Assembly: GCA_026874595.1 (NCBI GenBank) | Contig: CM049314.1 | Location: 76,890,300 to 76,954,299 of the forward strand | DNA length: 64,000 nt | From: Sipunculus nudus | Taxonomy: Eukaryota; Annelida; Sipuncula; Golfingiida; Sipunculidae | Direction of reading: 5' to 3' | In this document: piece after piece, positions 25,301-39,233 of the stretch | Layout: each line of letters starts with the position of its first letter | Numbering within the stretch: position 1 is the first letter of the stretch | Notes under the pieces: generated by a model | Database searches by the model: none | Seen by the model: the letters and a program-made list of their open reading frames with translations, nothing else | What the model was told of the DNA's origin: nothing | Position numbers and translations under genes: made by a program

Positions 25301-26945
25301 CCAACTACTAATGGAATAAGATGTCAAGTATAATAAAAATAAAACCAGAAACTGTAATACACAGGTCACGGATCTTGCCAGAGCGCCGTTCAGAAACAAC
25401 ATTGTTAATTAAGATAATAGAAAAATATGACTCACACCCAGAAACGTTCTCTATGTACTTATTGACATATTCTATATAGTATCAGGGTATTTGTGTTTGG
25501 GTCAGTGGTGGGTGGTTTTAATGAAGAATCTCAAACATACCCGTAAATCCAGCTTGGTGAATTTATCTGCCAGATATGAAGCCCAACTACTAATTGTTGA
25601 TTGTGTAAGGTGTTTAGTAAAATCATATTCAAGTTACAACAAGACTGTACATAGGTCACGGATCTGCCTCGATTTAATCTTATTTAATATTTTGAGGCCC
25701 TACCACACACTGAGTCTGATATCCAACCGTGAGAGTATCTACAATATAAGCCATGGTACATGAAACGGGTTCCATCCATGTAATTTGACTGCCTGTTTAC
25801 TGCCTAATAACAGTACACTGGGTTAATCCACAAGAGTTAACATGTTTCATGGTTTCGATATCAACTGTTATGAAACTCTGATCATGAGTTTAAACATTTG
25901 ATACCATTTGTCGATTTTATGGAAATAAACCAGTTTGGTAGGAAAATTGAAGAACTTCTTTTCTTTGGTGATTGAATACATCACTGGGAGCCAAGCTGAC
26001 TCCAGGGGCCGAGCGCCAGAATTTTACATTTTTTGCAATGTTACATTTGGTTGAAATGGTACTGAATATGTGGCGGGGTAAATTATATTTATTCAGTTAA
26101 AATCGGGCTATATTTCTGCAAAAGCAAGTTAAATACTAGGATTTTATAGTGTTTCTTTCAGCGAGAATTGTATGTAGGTTCTTTGCAGGCTGCGAGCTAT
26201 AGGGTATAGATGCTGATATCATCGGAACTATTATCTAAAAACATAAAATCACTAAGTTAACACCTGGTAGCACTGATTAACATTCACGGTACACGTTATC
26301 TTAAGTACACAGCTGTGCCATATTCCCTTATCGTCAAATAGCAGGGTATACTCCTAAAGATGTCAAACAAAAATGACTTAAAATCTAAACTGCCTATTGA
26401 ATCCTAGGTCAAATATCTTAGTTCAACACAAGCAAAGTTTCACTTTGCAAGCTCAAAAATACATTTACAGACAAATAATATTAGTTATATCGCACAAGTG
26501 ATGAATGTAATCGATTCTAAGAAGAAAATATGATGACAGTAATAGAAGACACGCCTTAACTCTACTTGTAAATAAACCTGTGAAATGTAAGGTGATGACA
26601 CGAAGCCCGTGTGGATTGACCGGGGATACTATAGAAAACTTGCAGCATGTCATCCACACTCTATTTGTCGGGTCTGTCCAACTTACCGGGCCTTCTGGGA
26701 ATAAGACACAAGCCTGAGGCACTTATTGACAATCTGAACGACGTCAGGTGGGGTTTTGTATTGGGAAAAGAATGAAGAGGTTTGTCGGTATTATGGTAAG
26801 GCCATTAGACCAGTGATCGCAAGGTCTGTCAGTTTGTTTCTCATGCTGACCTCCTTTTATAAAATATTTTCTTGATCGAGGTAACCGCCTCCGTTTTTAA
26901 GGGTAGCTTAAATACAGTTTGTACATCCACAAAAGTCCATTCCCC

Positions 26946-27195
26946 TTTCGGATTACATGAAGGTTGCAAAAACACATCCTTCCTCTAATTTTATATCTGT
27001 GCGTTTACTAGGTCCGTTGACCTCTACACTTTCCGGCCCTGTGAGTGTAATCGACCCCTTTGCTGGATAAGTTCAGAGAGGAACCCCCAAAGCCACACAT
27101 ATTAGTAAGTAAAACTTAGGGCACGGCTTTCCCAGTAAACCCGCTCACCCTGGATGGATCTTACCGGCTCACCCTCTAGACCACAGAAGCCGCTT
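26946..27195 (-). mobile_element. tRNA-derived SINE, array copy (unit 4), diverged
   Basis: Same position in the unit as the other array copies. It is more diverged but keeps CTTTCGGATTACATGA at the left and CCACAGAAGCCG at the right. The latter resembles the independent 60-kb copy more than the other array copies do. Confidence 0.5.
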
Positions 27196-28189
27196 CACCT
27201 AATAGTGAATGTACCTTTTAGACTAGTGTATGCTGACCTTGCATTTTCAAGATATGCAAAGAAAGAACTGTACTAGAAACAGACCTGAACTCCGCTCTTG
27301 TGTCTGTCCGTGTCCGCTCAACCAAATTGTTTAGAGAGTCCCATCTGACTCTGGTGCCTCCCAATAGGAGATAATATGTAAACTAGACCATTTTTTTTTA
27401 AATTTTATGTCATTATCATATCATTATATGATTAAAAATCTTGTCATTATATGATAACTTGATAAAAGTAAATTGTGAGGGTGAGTTGTCAGCGCTGAAT
27501 GATGAACTGAATGATTTGTCTGAGACGGCCGACAATATTCAGTGACTGCTACAAGGGCATTAATTGTTTGATCCTCTCGGTCCTACACTGAGAAATTCGC
27601 GCGTCCCATCGGAGGCTTTGACCCAAAAAGCCGAGCGTCCGAAAGTGATTTCGAGCACCACAGACGCTTACCCCCGCCCTCCTGAAAGCCCCGTATATAC
27701 ATTTATGCCAATAAAGGGACACTTTGGGGGCAATGACTCATGATAAAAGCCTATACTGAATAACGAAACTTCCATCCGTAAACATCGCAAGGCCGCAGTA
27801 AAAAAAATCTTACTTAGACCTCCATCAGAAAAACAAGTCAGCCAGTCAAGGCCCCGTGTACATCGTCTGAACAATTTATCATATTGGCTATCATATGTTC
27901 CCGATAGGCGAGTCTTTCCTGTTATTTTTTGCTGTTTTTTCGTATTCTTTCACTTCAGGTAATGACCTCTGCCTGGCCCATCTACTGTGTGTTTTACTTA
28001 ATCTTAGTAATGAAAGTAGTTTTTATTGTAAATGTTTGAGTTGAATGGCATTTTATTAAAGAGTTCCTTTATTGAAAATACCTGTACCCAGGTTACTTGT
28101 TGCCGTTGCTCATTTTTATGCATTTTTTTGGAACTTTTCAAACGGATAATAATTTGATATATATGTATGGATTAAAAAAACTGTCCTGT

Positions 28190-28610
28190 ATTAAACTTAG
28201 TAATGTCTGAGATGAAACCTGGTAATGACGGAGATAAACCTGGTGATGACGGAGGTTAACCTATTTATGACAGAGATTAACATAGTAATGACGATGATAA
28301 AGATAACCCTAGTTATGACAGAGGGGAAACTAGTTATGACGGATATAAACCTAGTCATGACGGAGGTGAACCTAGTAATGCCGGGGATTAACCAAGTCAT
28401 GACGGAGATTGACCTTGTAATGACGGATTTAACCTGGTAATGACGGAGGTGAACCAAGTTATGACGGCTATAAACCTAGTAATGACGGATATAAACCCAG
28501 AAATGACGGCGATACACCCAGTCATCACGGAGATTAACCTTGTCATCACGGAGATAAACTTATTTATGACGGAGATAAACCTAGTAATGGTGGAGGTGAA
28601 CAAATATGAC
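28190..28610. repeat. 21-bp minisatellite, expanded, unit 4
   Basis: About twenty units of the ATGACGGAGATAAACCTNGTA type. Because 21 is a multiple of three, long frames are open on both strands (seven-residue repeats such as MTEINLV). These are a by-product of the repeat and not evidence of a protein. Confidence 0.95.
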
Positions 28611-29163
28611 AGAATGTTGATCCAGATTCCTGTTACCAGGTTACCAGATAATCAACTAATCTTTCATCAAACTGACATACCAACCAACCGACGGCGACAA
28701 AAACCATGGGAGATATATTAAGTTAACACCTTTATTAAGCGGATATGAGCGAGTGAAATGCCAAAACGGACATTCCAATACAAACGAACTGAGGTCAGAT
28801 GAAACGCATACTTCAACCAATGTAAGAGATGCATACCTCTAAAAACGCCCAGAAGAGCTAACTAAAGGATCCAGTTTGATATGCAAACAATTAATATGTG
28901 TCAACGTATTATATATTGGAAACTGAATAATAAACAGACGAAGCTTTAGTACATCGATTAATATGATATAACCTTGATTTAATTTGAGAATATCCAGATG
29001 ACGACCGAAAGATTAAGGATTGTCATAATTTCTTGAAATTCAACCGAGCTGGATGAATTAACATTTGCAGACAGTATGAAAAATAGGAATTTGACCCCAC
29101 TTGTGACAGTAAGCATGGGAGTTAAGCATGGGATTAAAGATTGCATTATGTGGGTTGCTTCAT

Positions 29164-29492
29164 GTTCACGTGGTTAGAAATTCAAGACTTTCACGTTTTC
29201 ATAAATTCACGAGAGTTCCTATTTGCGATCACATAAAACAGTAACCTGCAGAAGGCATATTCAAATTTATATGAATTAATAATATTTATAATCGTATCGA
29301 TTGGACGGGGACCCGAGTGAACGTCGAAAGAATAGAAATTACTTCTCTTTATTGGCGGATTATTTGAAGATCGACGTTTGGCGATCAATTTTCTTTCGAT
29401 TTGCTTTCGATGGGGCCTTTTATTCAAGAACGTTCAATTTACCCGTTAATTTTCTTTTCAAGATAATCGCGATTTTGACAGCCCCGCGAAAG
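29164..29492. mobile_element. MITE-like element, unit 4
   Basis: This is the counterpart of 8122-8463. The ends are degenerate (GTTCACGTGGTTAG on the left, CCCCGCGAAAG on the right). Confidence 0.4.
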
Positions 29493-29799
29493 AAAACCAA
29501 CCACAGAGCAAGTCGGTGAATATTTTCTGCTTAATGTCTGGTTTGACAATTTCACTTCACAAGACCCCAATCATAATCGAGTGAATTCTGTAGTGTTTGT
29601 AGTTCAGTTCGTGTAGGTTTGACTTTACTGTCATGTTATAGCTGAAGTGCTGTCCCTCTGGCACAGTGTCTGTCGGCACTGAAGGACGGCCGGAACTACT
29701 TGTTTCAATTATCAAACTTTAAAATCAAAATTTGTTACATTTCGAGGAAGCACCTGTTTAAATTTTACATGCACATGTTTTATTACTTTTCCTTAAGGT

Positions 29800-30721
29800 T
29801 CCTACCACAAAACAACCATGTTTATGTAATTTTTATTGACATAAGTCTTATCCAATGTATTTGAAAGGGTTACATTAAACTCTTCACTATATTTGTACCT
29901 ACGCCATCTGTATGTAGAAGCCCCGTTGAACTGTTCTGAGTCTGCTTTTGCGTAGTGTTATAAAGATTTAGCTGCTTGTTACATCAGTATTATGAAGCAC
30001 GAAAAATCATTTGTCAAAGCCTTTTCCAACAATAATTTCCTAATATTTATTATCGTATCAACAACATATTTGCGGGTTATAAGTTATGAAAAAATGTATG
30101 ATAAAGTATATACGAATAATGATATAAAAATACTTTGTCACTGGTACGGGACTCACCATATTGACAATCAAAGTATTTTTGTTCTTAGCATGTGGACGCA
30201 CACTCCAGAACAATTATAACTATTGAGGAAATTTGCTGACTCGCTACCTCATTGAAATAAAACCACTTTGATGCATTTTACCGGTTTTCACGGGTCCTAT
30301 AAGAGGACTCGTCACCGCTCTTCAGAGAGGGCTCGATTATAAACTTTTCGCCTTTACTTGTCAACCCCGGGGATACAGAGATTCGTTGTTCATGGGTTGT
30401 CCTCCCCCACAAGAAACTAGCATGGACTTTAAATTGTGAAGAGGAAGGATTTTTATTCATTCGCATACCTCTTTATGTTTCTACGGACCGGCTGTTGAAC
30501 CTTTGGACTTCAGTTAAGAATATATTTAATCGCAGTCATTTAGAGAGACTTTGTTTAGGATTTATTATGTATTAACTCTTTGATTATTTGTTATTATAAA
30601 TATTGCATATAGATGAATAGAGCACCAATTTTTGCACTTAAATCATTGTTGCGTTGAACTCAGGAAATGTGTGTGAGGTATTTTGTTATGGTTCGGCCAG
30701 TCAGATTTGCCGTGTGAAAGA

Positions 30722-30768
<47 letters not shown>

Positions 30769-31540
30769 AATTGCGCCATTTTAGCATGATATCAATGCGC
30801 CATTTGCATTCATACATCTGAGGCCCCCCTGCAATAATGACTCAAGTCAAGGGCCTATGTAAGCTACTTTATTAAATATTTGACGTGGAAATAGTGCCAG
30901 AGGTATTAGAGCCGGCTCCCGGACTTTAGTCTAAAATAGTTCCACCGTGCAAAAACAAATAGGAAATCAACTCTGACACCATAACAGAATACCGTCAGAT
31001 TATCTTTGTCTTGCTTTAGTTGCTCACTTTCAATGTAATAAAGGTTCTGCTTTTTGTTAAATGTTCATGAATTTGATCTGTTATATATCTATATATAAAG
31101 CATTTGGAAAAAGGTGGGCATGGCCATCGGACAATTCAGATTAGAGTCACCTGGAATTCAGGAGATTTCTGTATTTTGCAACAGTTACTTAAGCCAAGAA
31201 GCAACTCTGACTCTCATTTGAAGTTGTATCTGGCTCTCGCTGACGTCAATGTTGTAGTCCTACATTTAGCAGTCTGTGGATTTTAAAATCTGCGACAAAG
31301 CACGCGGGTTAAACATAAAGTTATAACTGGTGTGTCTATAACGACACGATTAAAGCTTACATTTGATAAAACATTTTTTCTGAGATTATTTAAAATAATT
31401 CAGTTTTAATACAAAATGTTAAAATATTTAATTTTCATTTGTTCATCCACAGAGGATAAATATTTTAATCAAATGAATATATGTAAAGGGGTTAAATTAG
31501 ATTTGAAAGGTCTTGCCATATTAAGAATGGAAAAATCTGG
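29800..31540. repeat. Extra ~1.7-kb segment shared by units 4 and 5b
   Basis: Parts match 40390-41500, for example the stretch with ACCTACGCCATCTG (29899 and 40688) and the one with CATACATCTGAGGCC (30811 here; CATATACATCTGAGGCC at 41090). It is absent from units 1-3. A private stretch at about 30240-30780, ending in a TA microsatellite, is present only here. Confidence 0.7.
30724..30766. repeat. (TA)n microsatellite
   Basis: About 43 bp of pure TA dinucleotide in unit 4. Confidence 0.97.
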
Positions 31541-33793
31541 GAAGGCGTCTATGTTTACATGCCAGATGTCATATGAAGATATGCACAAAAAAAAAAACAA
31601 ACTCGAATCTTACTTTTAATTTTCTCATTCACTTTCCCAACAATTCATTCAGAGAGCTACATTTAAACACTCTTGTAAAAGAAACGCACAATAAGATATT
31701 CTACACACCAGAGTAAACTTTGTGTCAAACAAAAGCCTAATTCTGTAAGATTTTTTAGTCCAGACAGAAACAACAGTTTTAATAAATATGATAATATGAC
31801 TAAAATCCAAAAACGTTGTGTCTATACTTATTGATATGTACTCTGTGTATCACCAGGGTATTTGTATGATTGTCAGTAGTGAGTGTTTTTAGTTAGAATC
31901 CCAAACATACCCTTAAAGTTATCTCTGTGAATTAATCTGCCTGATATGTAAAGCAACTTCAAATTGTTTGATGATAAGATGTGAAGTCTTACAAAATTCA
32001 AGCTACAACGGGACTGCAAAACACAGGACACGGATCTGGCTCGTGCAATGCATCATATCTGATCATAAAAGGAGAAATAGATCTTTTAAAAGGTTACATT
32101 GTTATTTTACTTGTTGCAAACATCCCTTAAACGGCTTGTCTAAACTTAATGAAAAGTAAATAATATCGTTTGAAGTCCTAAGTACGACTTAAGAAAGCTA
32201 GAAATGCTTTAACAACAACTAAAAGTGGGTCTGCTACAGGCAACTATGGTAGTAGAACAGACGTTTAAAGCACTTTACACTTGTCAATAAGCATTACGTA
32301 AGTATCCAGAAGCATTACAAAGTCGTTTGAAGGGGGATAGTAGTCGTATATAGATTATTTTAAGGCAAAGACTTTAAGAAAAATTTGGTCAAGGACACAC
32401 TGAAAACGAGATTCTAACAGCATTAACTGGTTCCAGTTACCCATTCTAGGAAAACACCATTTAAAACGATCTTATCTGATCAAGCTGGACAAAACCTGTT
32501 AAAATAACACATTTTTTCTTTGCGTTATATAATATATCAAATACTTCAGCAAACGTTTCACACTCTTTAACCATCTGTTGAAGCCCCGTCCGAGTTGTAC
32601 ATAAGAGCGTAAGATCGTGTGCATAGCACCAGCAAAATAAATTTCAATATAACATCCCATTCCCTTATTTGTGAGACGTTTGAAAAGGTCGTTCATATAA
32701 ATATAGACAGAAAGGGGGATAAACACCCCCTTGGCGTACACTATTATTATCTTTCTTAATCCCCATGATCAATGCTGAAAGTCTTTATTTGAAAAAAACC
32801 TTTTCCAAGGGGTGAAGCGTGAGATTAAAAAAGGAGCTTTGCTTGACGTTGTCTGGTTTAACTCTTTGTGTGTTTTAATTTATTCTTGTTCCGGGAGACT
32901 TTTGTTGTTGTCAGCTGCTATGGTCGTGTAAAAACTTGTATAATAAAATTTGGACTTGACTCAGTTATTTTCGTTTTCTTTTGCTTTATTTCCTTTTATC
33001 TATTGTTGTAATTGTAGTCAAATCTCTTGGAGTGTGCGATTTAGTATATGTTATCTAAGGCTTCTGGTTGTATAATGTATAATACTTGGTAGATTCGGCT
33101 TGGGTCAAACGAGAGTATTACAAAACAGCCACAGAAAAGCCGGCTCCTTCTTAACAGTTCAATGCACTATAGCTATTGTCACGAAGTGGCTGTCACTCGA
33201 AAAAAAACTAAGAAAGCACATATATATCTTATAATATGTCCCGAATCTCAAGAGCATTAGCTACAGCGTCAAGACGACGCAATGTTTCTTTGAAAGTGGT
33301 CAGGAACACAGTAGATAAATATTTATATAAATGGCAAGTGAAGTCAAATGATGAATCTAAATACGGTTCAAATAAGATTGAGCTCGGGCATGTTATTTGT
33401 TCTATTTTTATACAATAGGGAAGTGAAATGTCAAGCTTTTCTTTCAGGTTATATTTTCAATTGTGGAAATATATATATCACATGAATTTAAATAATATGA
33501 TATATAAATATGAAAACCAGATATTGATGATGAAGGAAATCTAATGACCCAAAGTGTAATAAAAATCAAGCCACAAGCATATTTTAAAACATAGGTCACC
33601 GATCTTGCCCGTGCAATATATAATTTCCGTTCACCAAAGAATATGTTTATTTTAGCGCCAGTTATCGCGCCCGGCCCATTTTCTTAACTCGTATGCAGGA
33701 TTAAGCCAATAATTTTATTACATATTTAAAGATGGTATCATTTTATTTCAAAGAGAAGACAACATGCTTGCCTTCATTGTCAAATTCGCTAAA

Positions 33794-33997
33794 TCAATAC
33801 AGAAAGTCTTTATTTAATACTACTTTTCCAAGGACGGGAAACGGATGTCTGCAGTGAGCAGTCGAGCAAGCGACGACTGCCAGATTTTTTAAAGAAACGA
33901 GTTTCTTTTTGTTGACACCATATAAAATACACTTGGCGATGGTAAACCCTTTTTTATTTAGCTGTAGGACTTCACCACAGATGAAATAAAACAACAC
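33794..33997 (-). other. Minus-strand frame shared by several array units
   Basis: A 67-codon frame starting at a GTG (33997) reads LFYFICGEVLQ, then AKCILYGVNKKK. A related open frame is found on the minus strand near 25080-25190 (LFYYICGEILL, AKCILYGVNKK) and on the plus strand of the inverted segment at 15986-16243 (LFYYICDEILQ, AKCILFGISKK). A weaker relative (AKRIFYDVNKK) lies on the minus strand near 59330-59380. No family is recognised. Substitutions do not favour silent sites and the frame is broken in unit 1, so this may be repeat sequence that merely stays open. Confidence 0.25.
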
Positions 33998-35931
33998 TTG
34001 AGAGATTAAATTACCAAATGGACAAAATTGATCTCTAAATCTGGTGTGTGGTTGGTATAACTAGTCCAAAATATATAGTGTCTGTCCAAGGATTCAACCC
34101 GACGGTTCACGAGATAAACTGTCAAAAGGTTTCGCCTCTTTGTCGATTAAGGTTAAGATATTTCCACATCATGACTTGACTACTTAATAGTGTCATCTTT
34201 TGAGAAGCTGGCATATCGGTTGCTATACGAACGGGTACGCGTCTATGTCACTCACGCACCATAATAAGAATAAAGATGAACAGCCTACTTACCGTGAGAA
34301 TATTAATGGATAAGTCCACTTATAGTTAAGAGGGGAAGTAGGTAGCTCTCGTCTTACAACATATATTAGGAATTTATGTAATCGGTAAACTCTATGTAAT
34401 AAAAATATTCTGGTGATTGGATGATGATCCGCCTGGTCTAAAAATCAACTACTTATTGGATAAGATGTTAATTATCATAAAAATTAAGCCACAGGTATAC
34501 TGTAAAACACAGGTCACTGGATTTTGCTAGTGCGCCAAACAGAAACAACAGTGTTAATTAAGATACAAGAAAAATATGACTCAAAACCAAAAACGTTCTC
34601 TATGTACTATTTGCCATGTACTGTATATAATCAGGGTATTTGTGTTCTAGTCAGTGATGAGTGTTTATTTTGGAGGAATCTCAAACATACTCGCAAATCC
34701 AGCTTGGAGAATTTATCTGCCTAATATGAAAGCCAACTACTAAGATGTTAAGTATAATCGATTTCAAGCAACAACTAGACTGTTAACATGGGTCACGGAT
34801 CTGGCTCGATTTAATCAAACTTAATATTGTGAGGCCCTATCGATATACAATATATATATATATTACAATATGAGTCCGATATCCATCTAGTGAGAGTTTC
34901 TACAATATAAGCCATGGTACATGAAACAGATTCAATCCATGTACTTTGACTGCCTGTTTACTGCCTAATAACCGTACACAGGATAAAGCAAAAAAAATAT
35001 ATATTTCATGGTTTCGATTACAACTAAAATTGAACTCTGATCATCAGTTTAAACATTTATTACCTTTGTACTTATTATTATAGAAATAAACGAGTTTAGA
35101 AGTACTTCCTCTCATTGGTGATTAAAAACCTCACTTGGAGCCTAGCTGACATCAGAGACTGAGCGCCAGAATTTTACATTTTTACAATGTTACCTTTTCT
35201 TGACACGGGACTGAATATGGGCGGGGCTTAATTATAGTTGTTCTGATAAGATAGGGCTATATTTCTGCAAAACCAAATTAATTACCAGGATTATATAGTA
35301 TTTTTTTTCAGTGAGAAGTTTATAGAAGTTCTTAGAAGGCTGCGAGCTATTGGGTATAGATGCTGATACTATCGGATGCATTCTCTTCGAATATTAATTC
35401 ACTAAGTGGACACCTAGCGATGCTGATTAACATTCAAGGTACACGTTATCGTAAATACACAGCTGTGCCATATTCCATTATCGTCACATGGCATGGAATA
35501 CTCTTAAAGATGTCAAACAAAAATGCCTTGAAATAGGAGAGGACTCCAGGGAAAATTTCTCAGTTGATCAGAAGGGAAGTTTCCACTTTGTCGGTAGTTG
35601 ACACACAGCCCGTGTGGATTGACTTGGGAACCTATAGATAACTGGCACCATGTTAACAAAACTTTATCTGCCGGGTCTGTTCTACTCTACGGGCCTTCAG
35701 GGAATAACACAAGCCTTGGGCACTTATTGACAGACTGAACGAACCCAGGTTGGGCGTTGTGAGAAGAGATCTGTCTCCCCGAGTGTCGGTTTTATAGTAT
35801 GGCCACTGGAGATGGCAAGTCTTGTCAATTCGTGTCTAACCCCCTTTTGTAAATATTTTCTTGTTTGAGGTAACCACCTGCATTATGTAATGCTAGCTTA
35901 ACTAATATGTGTACTAATATGTGTTATATGT

Positions 35932-36062
35932 GTTTCGGACTATGTGACATGTCAGTGTTGCACGCTTCATCTAATTCTATATCCTGGTGGTAACCAGGAA
36001 AAGTGACATTTACACCTGTGAGCCTGGGTGTATATTCTCCTAAATGTTGGATCATGTATATA
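35932..36062 (-). mobile_element. SINE body fragment, unit 5a
   Basis: Only the left part of the element remains (GTTTCGGACTATGTGACA to TGTTGGATCATG). The tRNA-like head is deleted. Confidence 0.5.
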
Positions 36063-36574
36063 TTTAGACTGAACCCTTTTCTTCCTACCTTCGTCTCAGT
36101 GGTGATCACCGAGCCAAAACAGAGACACAATGACTTACAATAATAACATAAACTGAATAATGAAATCTCTTTACGTATACATAGCTAGGCCGCAGTAAAT
36201 CAATCGCTCCAGCAGAAAAACAAGCCAGCAAGGCAAGGCCCAATGTACTTCGTCTGAACAATCTGTCATAATGGATGTCACTGTTCCGGATAGGCGAGAG
36301 TCTCTCATGTTATTTTTGTTGTTGTTTTCTTATTCTTATACTTCCGGTAATAACCTCTGCCTGTCCCAACTTCTGTATGGGTAACTTTATCCAATGGAAG
36401 TTGTTAATAATTATAAAATTTTAAGTGAAATTGCCTGCTATTAAGGCATTTCTTTTAAGAAGAGATCGGTACTGGTTAATTGATAAATTGCTCATTTAAG
36501 GCATTTTGGAAACTTTTTGAATGAATGATTTTATATATATGTGTGGATTATAGAAAAGTACATAAACCTCTGAA

Positions 36575-36625
36575 TATCGTAGTCATGACGGAGATAAATC
36601 TGGTTATGACGGAGATAAACAAAAT
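36575..36625. repeat. 21-bp minisatellite, unit 5a
   Basis: About two units of the ATGACGGAGATAAAYCTGGTT type at the canonical position, before GTTACCAG. Confidence 0.75.
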
Positions 36626-39233
36626 AACATGAGATGATCTTCCAGATTTCCTTCATAATTATGTTACCAGGCTACCGAATATTCAAAGATCTTTAATCCA
36701 ACTACCTGCTAACCAACCAACCGACGGCGATAAAAACTGGGGGAGGTATACTTATTTTACACCTATGTATAGAAGATTCCAGCGAGTGAAATGCCAAAAC
36801 GGATACTCAAATACAAACAAAGTGGAGGTTAGATAAAACGCATACTTCAATTTAAATAAGAGAAACATTCCTCTAATAACGTTTCAAATAGTCAACTAAT
36901 CGATCAAATTACAAATGCAAACAAATGATCTGTGTCTACTTTATTATTGAATGCAAACTTAATTGGCCCATATTACAGGCGAAGCTCAAGTTCATCGATT
37001 AATATGAAATAACCTTGATTTAAATTGGGAATATTCAAATGACGACAGAAAGGGCGGTGATCATTAAAAACTCTTACATCAAAAACCGTTACATAATTTA
37101 ATCAATACAAAGTTGGAGTCACTGCTGATTTAATTGAATTGTCAAATATATGATTTTATCCTCAAAGCCGAAGCAATGGATGAGGCAATTGCCAGGACAA
37201 CAAATAAGGGCATTTGATAATGTAAGACGAAACTGGAGAAAGTCTAGGACAGAAAATATATTTAGCGAACTCATTTGTCACGAGAAATGCTACTGTCACA
37301 TTGGTTTGTAGACTTTGCTTTATATTTGCTACATGCTAACCATAGCAACTATATGAAGAATACTTCATATGAAGAAAATTTACATAAGGTATTTCCTTAT
37401 TTACTACATTTAACAAAAGACATTCTTTCATTTTCCAATTAATCAATGCAGAAAGTATTTATTTATTAATACTTTCGAAGGCGTGTATTGTGCAGTCCAG
37501 CAAGTCACGACAGTGAGGTTTTTGAAAGAAACGAGCTTCGCTTGACTTTGTCTGGTTTTACTCTTGGTGTTTTTTAATTCAATCTTGCTTCGGGAGACCT
37601 TTGCTATGGTCGTGTAGAACTTGTATAATGAAATTTGACTTAACTCAGTTTTCTTCGTTTTCTTTTGCTTTATTTCATTTTCGATATTGTTGTATCTGTA
37701 GTCAAATGGCTCGGAGTATGCGATTTGGTACATATTCTCTCAGGCTTCTGGTTGTATAATGTATAATACTTGGTAGGTTGGCTCTCAGTCAAAGGAGTGT
37801 ATTACATAACAGCAACGGACCAGCCGGGTCCGTCTTTATAGTTCAATGTAGTTTATCGCTATTATCACGAACCGTCTGTCATTCGAAGAAAGATTCGAAA
37901 GCACACATTTATCTTACGATATGTCTTTATTCTCAAGAGCGATAGCTAAAGCGGTATAAGGTCGCAATGTTTCTTTGAAAGTGGTCGGAACTCAGTAGAA
38001 AAACTGTTATTTAAATGGTAGGCCAAGTCAAATGATGAATCTGAATACTGTTCAAATAAGGATCTTTTAACACAGATCACGGATCCGACTTTTGTGATAA
38101 TATTGTGAGGCCCTACCACATACTGAGTCCGAGAGTTTCTACAATATAAGCAATGGTACATAAATGGATTCTATCCATGTACTTTGACTGCCTGTTTACT
38201 GCCTAATAACAGTACACAGGAAAAAAACATGTTCCATGGTTTCCATCACTACGGAATACCTGTAATACCTTTTTACCTATTATTATGGAAATAAACGACT
38301 TAGCAGGAACATTGAATAACTTCCTCTCAATGGTGATTGAATACGTCACTGGGAGCCTAGCTGACTCCAGGGGCCGAGAGCCAGAATTTTACATTTTGGG
38401 GACTACATTTCTGCTAAATCAAGTTATGACTAGAAATTTATAGTTTTTTTGTTGTACCCAGGCTGCGAGCTAATGGGTTTAGAAGCTGATACTATCGGAA
38501 CTGTTCTGTAAGAATATTAGTTCACTAAGTGAAAACCTGGTGGCGCTAATTAACATTCATGGTACACGTTATCGTAAATACACAGCTGTGGCATATTCCA
38601 TTATCGTCTAATGGCAGGTTGTACTCTTAAAGATGACAAACAAAAATGACTTGAAATCTAAACCTATTGTTGAACGAGGCGAGGACTACTTGGAAAAAAG
38701 TTCTCAGTTGAACACAAGCAAAGTTTCAACTCTGCAAGTTTTAAAAGAAATTATTTTGAGACAGGACATACCAGTTACATTCCACAAGTTATGAAAAAAA
38801 AAAACAGTTTCTAGGAAGAAATATAATGACAGTTATGTAAGAAACACCAAAGCTCTACTTGTAACAAAACCTGTAAAATGTAAGGAGCTGACACGAAGCC
38901 CGTGTGGATTGACCGCGCAAGCTATAGATAACTGGCAGCTTGTCAGCAAAACTTTATCTGCCGGGCTGTCCAACTCACCGAGCCTTCAGGGAAAAGTTCA
39001 GAAGCCTGAGGCACTTATTGACAATCTGAACGAACTCAGTTGGAGGATGGAATCGGGAAAAGAATAAAGAGGTCTGACTCCCAGAGTTTCGGTATTATGG
39101 TAAGGCCACTGGACCTCTCATTGCTAGGTTTGTCAGTTCGTGTCTGATGCTTACCACCATTTTTTAGAGGTAACCGCCTGCATTTTGTAATGTTAGCTTA
39201 ACTTTTTTATACGTACATCTGTAGAATTCCAAC

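Larger units (their letters stand above)
17358..26007. repeat. Array unit 3 (8.65 kb, near canonical)
   Basis: Block order: unit start 17358-17640; second half 17890-18300; SINE 18310-18570; (TCTG) tract about 18768-18812; CATCTGACGGTATA near 19048. Then come a unit-specific insertion of about 0.9 kb carrying a retroelement fragment, the GGGGGCAATGACTTATG block near 19976, a 21-bp minisatellite at 20324, a doubled block at 20578-20720, and the MITE-like element at 21144. These are followed by blocks near 21778, 22040 and 22397, then about 23045-23320, 23480-23700 and 24040-25480. No gene is recognised. Confidence 0.8.
26008..35168. repeat. Array unit 4 (9.16 kb)
   Basis: It follows the block order of unit 3 with three differences. 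The 21-bp minisatellite is greatly expanded. There is a unit-specific insertion around 27480-27700. An additional segment of about 1.8 kb (29800-31540) is shared only with unit 5b and lies between the GGACGGCCGG block and the TGTCATATTGGG-type block. The frame at 29992-30219 is not kept in the 5b copy, so it is not counted as a gene. Confidence 0.8.
35169..38380. repeat. Array unit 5a (3.2 kb, truncated)
   Basis: It contains the unit start, a truncated SINE, the GGCAATGACTTAC-type block (about 36110-36370), a short 21-bp minisatellite, and the blocks near 36840 and 37275. It then jumps to about 37380-37990 (equivalent to 23045-23700) and the unit-end block. Most of the middle is missing. Confidence 0.7.

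Noticed and set aside
28197-28721. Seven-residue repeat proteins on both strands (MTEINLV type)
   Set aside because: They are by-products of the 21-bp minisatellite. Frames are open on both strands, and the tract is reduced to 2-5 units elsewhere.
29992-30219. 75-codon frame in unit 4
   Set aside because: The homologous stretch of unit 5b (about 40850-41030) has indels and stops, so the frame is not conserved.
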